Both the position numbers and the translations under genes were made by a program. Under the pieces are notes generated by a model that worked only from the letters and a program-made list of their open reading frames with translations, did no database searches and was not told the DNA's origin. Below are positions 61,572-64,000 of a DNA stretch of 64,000 bases, piece by piece. The stretch comes from JACMLD01 sp047602295 (lineage in GTDB: Bacteria; Bacteroidota; Bacteroidia; Chitinophagales; Chitinophagaceae), in the NCBI GenBank assembly GCA_047602295.1, contig JASGHP010000001.1, forward strand, positions 62,001-126,000, written 5' to 3'. Within the stretch, counting starts at the first letter, position 1. Each line of letters starts with the position of its first letter.

Positions 61572-62867
61572 ATGCTGTATTCCTTTGCTAAAATTTTAAT
61601 GACCACAGGCCTGCGCTTTTTCTACCGGCGCATCCATGTAACCGGTTTTGAAAACATTCCGGAAAAGGGACCTGTAATCATTATAGCCAATCACAATTCT
61701 TCTTTAATGGATGCGGCATTGCTTGGCATACTTTTAAAACGAAAAGCATGGTTCTTTGCACGAGGCGATGTTTTTATAAAAAAGTTTGTAAGCAAAATAT
61801 TGTGGCAGTTTCACATGATGCCGGTACATAGCTATTCGGGCGGCCGGCATACTTTATCTGCCAACAGCGATAGTTTTGCAGATGGTAAAAAAATACTTTC
61901 AAAAGGGGGAATTATTGTTTTCTTTCCTGAAAGTACAAGTCATACACAACACCAGTTGTATAATTTTCGCAAAGGTGTTTTCAGGTTAGCATTTGAAACA
62001 GCATCCGAAGCTGATTTTTCTTATGACATTCCAATTGTGCCTATTGGTATAACTTATGATCACCCGATAAATTGCAGGGCAGCGGTGCAAGTGCATGCAG
62101 GTAAGCCCCTGTTACTATCCACATATATTCACTCATATAAATTAAACCCCGCTGCCGCATTGCTGCAAATCAGTAAAGACGCTTATCAATCTGTTCTACA
62201 ATTAACACTGCATATACCTGATACGGATCGACTGCAAACTGTTAATCATTTTCTCACACTAAACAGGAGCAGTCAGACACAGCAATACAGCAGTTGGAAA
62301 ATTGCAAGCATGCAAAAACTAATACAGGAAAAAACAGTTTGCAATTACATTAATAATGCTGGTAATGATGAATTGGAAACCTGGCAATTAAAAACAACAA
62401 CTTATTTCAAACTTCTTGCAGAAAATGATGTAACGGATAAAGCAGTACATAAAGAACCGTCTTTCTCTTTCTTAAAAAAAATGGGATTGTGGCTTGGCTT
62501 TCCCTTTTATATTATTGGCTTATTGCTAAATGGCCTGCCTATTGGTTTTGCAAGATTGATAGCTAATAAAAAAGTATACCGCCAGGATTTTTATAGCTGG
62601 ATTTTTGTGGCTGTCTACTCGATGATGTATTTGTGTTGGATGCTGCTATTGATATCAATAACTTTTTTTGTGTGGGGATGGCAGTATGCATTCATGCTAT
62701 TAGCAATAATGATATCAACCGGCCTGTTTGCTTACTTATACAAAGACTGGATGAAGGAAAACAGCATTTATAATAAATGGAAAATGCTTTCCAGTAAAAA
62801 CCGGGAAGCATTAATTAGTATGAGGAAAAACCTTACACAGGTACTTACAGAAAAAGAAGCTGTATAA
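61572..62867 (+). CDS. PlsC-type 1-acyl-sn-glycerol-3-phosphate acyltransferase, long form
   Basis: Residues ~20-200 are a PlsC domain: IIIANHNSSLMDAALL (H-x5-D catalytic motif), WFFARGDVFIKKFVSKI, and IIVFFPESTSH in place of FPEGTRS. The 431-residue length is almost twice that of PlsC; a middle helical region is followed by 2-4 membrane spans (~290-310 and ~335-385). It should acylate a lysolipid. The T-run of a terminator touches the ATG. Confidence 0.8.
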   Translation: MLYSFAKILMTTGLRFFYRRIHVTGFENIPEKGPVIIIANHNSSLMDAALLGILLKRKAWFFARGDVFIKKFVSKILWQFHMMPVHSYSGGRHTLSANSDSFADGKKILSKGGIIVFFPESTSHTQHQLYNFRKGVFRLAFETASEADFSYDIPIVPIGITYDHPINCRAAVQVHAGKPLLLSTYIHSYKLNPAAALLQISKDAYQSVLQLTLHIPDTDRLQTVNHFLTLNRSSQTQQYSSWKIASMQKLIQEKTVCNYINNAGNDELETWQLKTTTYFKLLAENDVTDKAVHKEPSFSFLKKMGLWLGFPFYIIGLLLNGLPIGFARLIANKKVYRQDFYSWIFVAVYSMMYLCWMLLLISITFFVWGWQYAFMLLAIMISTGLFAYLYKDWMKENSIYNKWKMLSSKNREALISMRKNLTQVLTEKEAV

Positions 62868-62897
62868 ATTTTCCCTGCAGATAACCCAAATAAGTAT

Positions 62898-62936
62898 CCG
62901 CTGATGTTCGCAGAAAAAATAAGCAAACATCAGCGG
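62898..62936. repeat. 11-bp inverted repeat between convergent genes
   Basis: CCGCTGATGTT and AACATCAGCGG are perfect arms around 17 bases. No clear T-run follows on either strand, so termination is possible but unproven. Confidence 0.55.
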
Positions 62937-62945
62937 GAAATACAT

Positions 62946-64000
62946 TTACAGTTTTCCTTTCTTGATTTCATCTACCACCGCAGGATCCAGCAAAGTAGTA
63001 GTATCTCCAAGACTATCCAACTGGCCTTCTGCAATTTTTCTTAGAATGCGGCGCATAATCTTTCCGCTTCTTGTTTTTGGCAAACCTGTTACAAACTGAA
63101 TTTTATCTGGTTTGGCAATAGCACCAATAATACGGCTAACGGTAGCTGTTATATTTTGCCTGGTAAGTTTATCGTCTGCCGGCGGCCCTTGATAAATTAC
63201 ATAAGCATAAATGCCTTGTCCTTTTATATCGTGCGGATAACCTACCACGGCACTTTCTACCACACCTGCGTGCATATTAATAGCATTCTCCACTTCTGCT
63301 GTGCCAATACGGTGACCGCTTACATTCAATACATCATCTACACGGCCAGTAATGCGATAATTGCCATCTGCATCTTTTAGTGCGCCATCACCGGTAAAAT
63401 ACAGATCCTGGTAAGTAGCAAAATAATTAGTGCGGCAGCGTTCATGATCACCCCAGGTTGTTCTAAGAATACCGGGCCATGGAGCTTTTATGCAAAGATT
63501 GCCTTTATAATATCCGTCTTCGTCTTTATTGGTTATTTCTTTTCCTGCCTCATCTACCAGTAATGGTTGAACGCCCGGAAGCGGTAATGTGGCCCATGAT
63601 GGTTTTGCAGGTGTTATTCCCGCCAGGTTAGAAATTAAAATACCGCCGGTTTCTGTTTGCCACCAGGTATCTACTATGGGCGATTTTTTCTTTCCTATGT
63701 TTTCATCGTACCAATGCCACGCTTCTTCATTTATAGGTTCGCCCACTGTGCCAAGCACCTGCAAAGACGAAAGATTTTTATCTTTTACAGGATCAAGCCC
63801 AAAGCCCATTAAGCTTCTGATAGCAGTTGGCGCTGTATATAGAATATTTACTTTGTACTTTTCTACAATCTCCCAGAAACGACCTGCATCGGGCCAGGTA
63901 GGTATGCCTTCAAACATTAATGAAGTAGCGCCTGCGCTTAAAGGGCCATACAAAATATAAGAGTGACCCGTTATCCAACCAATATCTGCTGTGCAAAAAT
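62946..64000 (-). CDS. acs: acetyl-CoA synthetase, C-terminal part
   Basis: The frame runs off the window edge; about 350 C-terminal residues are present. GWITGHSYILYGPLSAGAT, VDTWWQTETGGIL (AMP site), YFTGDGALKDADGNYRITGRVDDVLNVSGHRIGT (in parts) and PKTRSGKIMRRILRK with the catalytic and acetylation-controlled Lys identify AMP-forming acetyl-CoA synthetase. It activates acetate to acetyl-CoA. Confidence 0.93.
   Translation of the reverse strand, partial: FCTADIGWITGHSYILYGPLSAGATSLMFEGIPTWPDAGRFWEIVEKYKVNILYTAPTAIRSLMGFGLDPVKDKNLSSLQVLGTVGEPINEEAWHWYDENIGKKKSPIVDTWWQTETGGILISNLAGITPAKPSWATLPLPGVQPLLVDEAGKEITNKDEDGYYKGNLCIKAPWPGILRTTWGDHERCRTNYFATYQDLYFTGDGALKDADGNYRITGRVDDVLNVSGHRIGTAEVENAINMHAGVVESAVVGYPHDIKGQGIYAYVIYQGPPADDKLTRQNITATVSRIIGAIAKPDKIQFVTGLPKTRSGKIMRRILRKIAEGQLDSLGDTTTLLDPAVVDEIKKGKL

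Overview
The window is about 64 kb of an AT-rich chromosome from a member of the Bacteroidota, most likely of the Chitinophagaceae or a near relative. The evidence is a SusC/SusD pair with a DUF1735 lipoprotein, many matches to the Bacteroidota -7 promoter element TAnnTTTG, family markers such as DUF5606, TIGR02757, a lipoprotein LptC and type III pantothenate kinase, and a flexirubin/aryl-polyene gene cluster with tyrosine ammonia-lyase. No rRNA, tRNA, CRISPR array, transposase or phage gene was seen.

Layout. 1-2.1 kb: 5' end of an M3 oligoendopeptidase, a DUF5606 protein and a DHFR-family reductase. 2.3-18.4 kb: a long minus-strand flexirubin-type cluster. Tyrosine ammonia-lyase makes the aryl starter. 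Three complete ketosynthases, a Cys-less chain-length-factor-like partner, a half-size ketosynthase-like protein, two ACPs, a ketoreductase and two hotdog dehydratase-type proteins build the polyene. A thioesterase, a methyltransferase, a flavin halogenase-like enzyme, an LpxL-type acyltransferase, LolA, a lipoprotein and a NodB deacetylase tailor and place it in the envelope. No acyl-CoA/AMP ligase, DarA/DarB or MMPL exporter lies here, so the pathway must be completed elsewhere. Copies of one dispersed repeat lie at both ends of the cluster.

18.8-26.1 kb: secreted M20 amidohydrolase, PepSY-like protein, trans-sulfuration PLP enzyme, TIGR02757 protein, S41 peptidase, SDR. 26.1-26.7 kb: a gene-free stretch with degenerate tandem repeats and a strong hairpin (possible small RNA). 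26.7-31.3 kb: a TetR-HlyD-MFS-TolC tripartite efflux operon with a palindromic operator over a canonical promoter. 31.4-35.5 kb: LptC, CoaX, Lon-substrate-domain protein and MsbA-like ABC exporter. 35.6-41.2 kb: glycosyltransferases, DUF4422 protein, MeaB GTPase and a methyltransferase with an N-terminal Cys cluster. 41.2-50.2 kb: a large zinc metalloprotease carrying an in-frame DNA-repeat insertion, then SusC-SusD-DUF1735. 50.3-57.4 kb: small envelope proteins, an L,D-transpeptidase-fold protein that appears to have lost its catalytic residues, TypA, an NTF2-like protein and Kbl. 57.6-60.1 kb: ECF sigma factor, membrane anti-sigma-like protein with a duplicated N-terminus, and a beta-barrel protein. 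60.2-64 kb: YdcZ-type permease, an intact YkuD L,D-transpeptidase, a long PlsC-type acyltransferase and the 3' part of acetyl-CoA synthetase.

All function calls rest on reading motifs and on recall of families; no database search was run.
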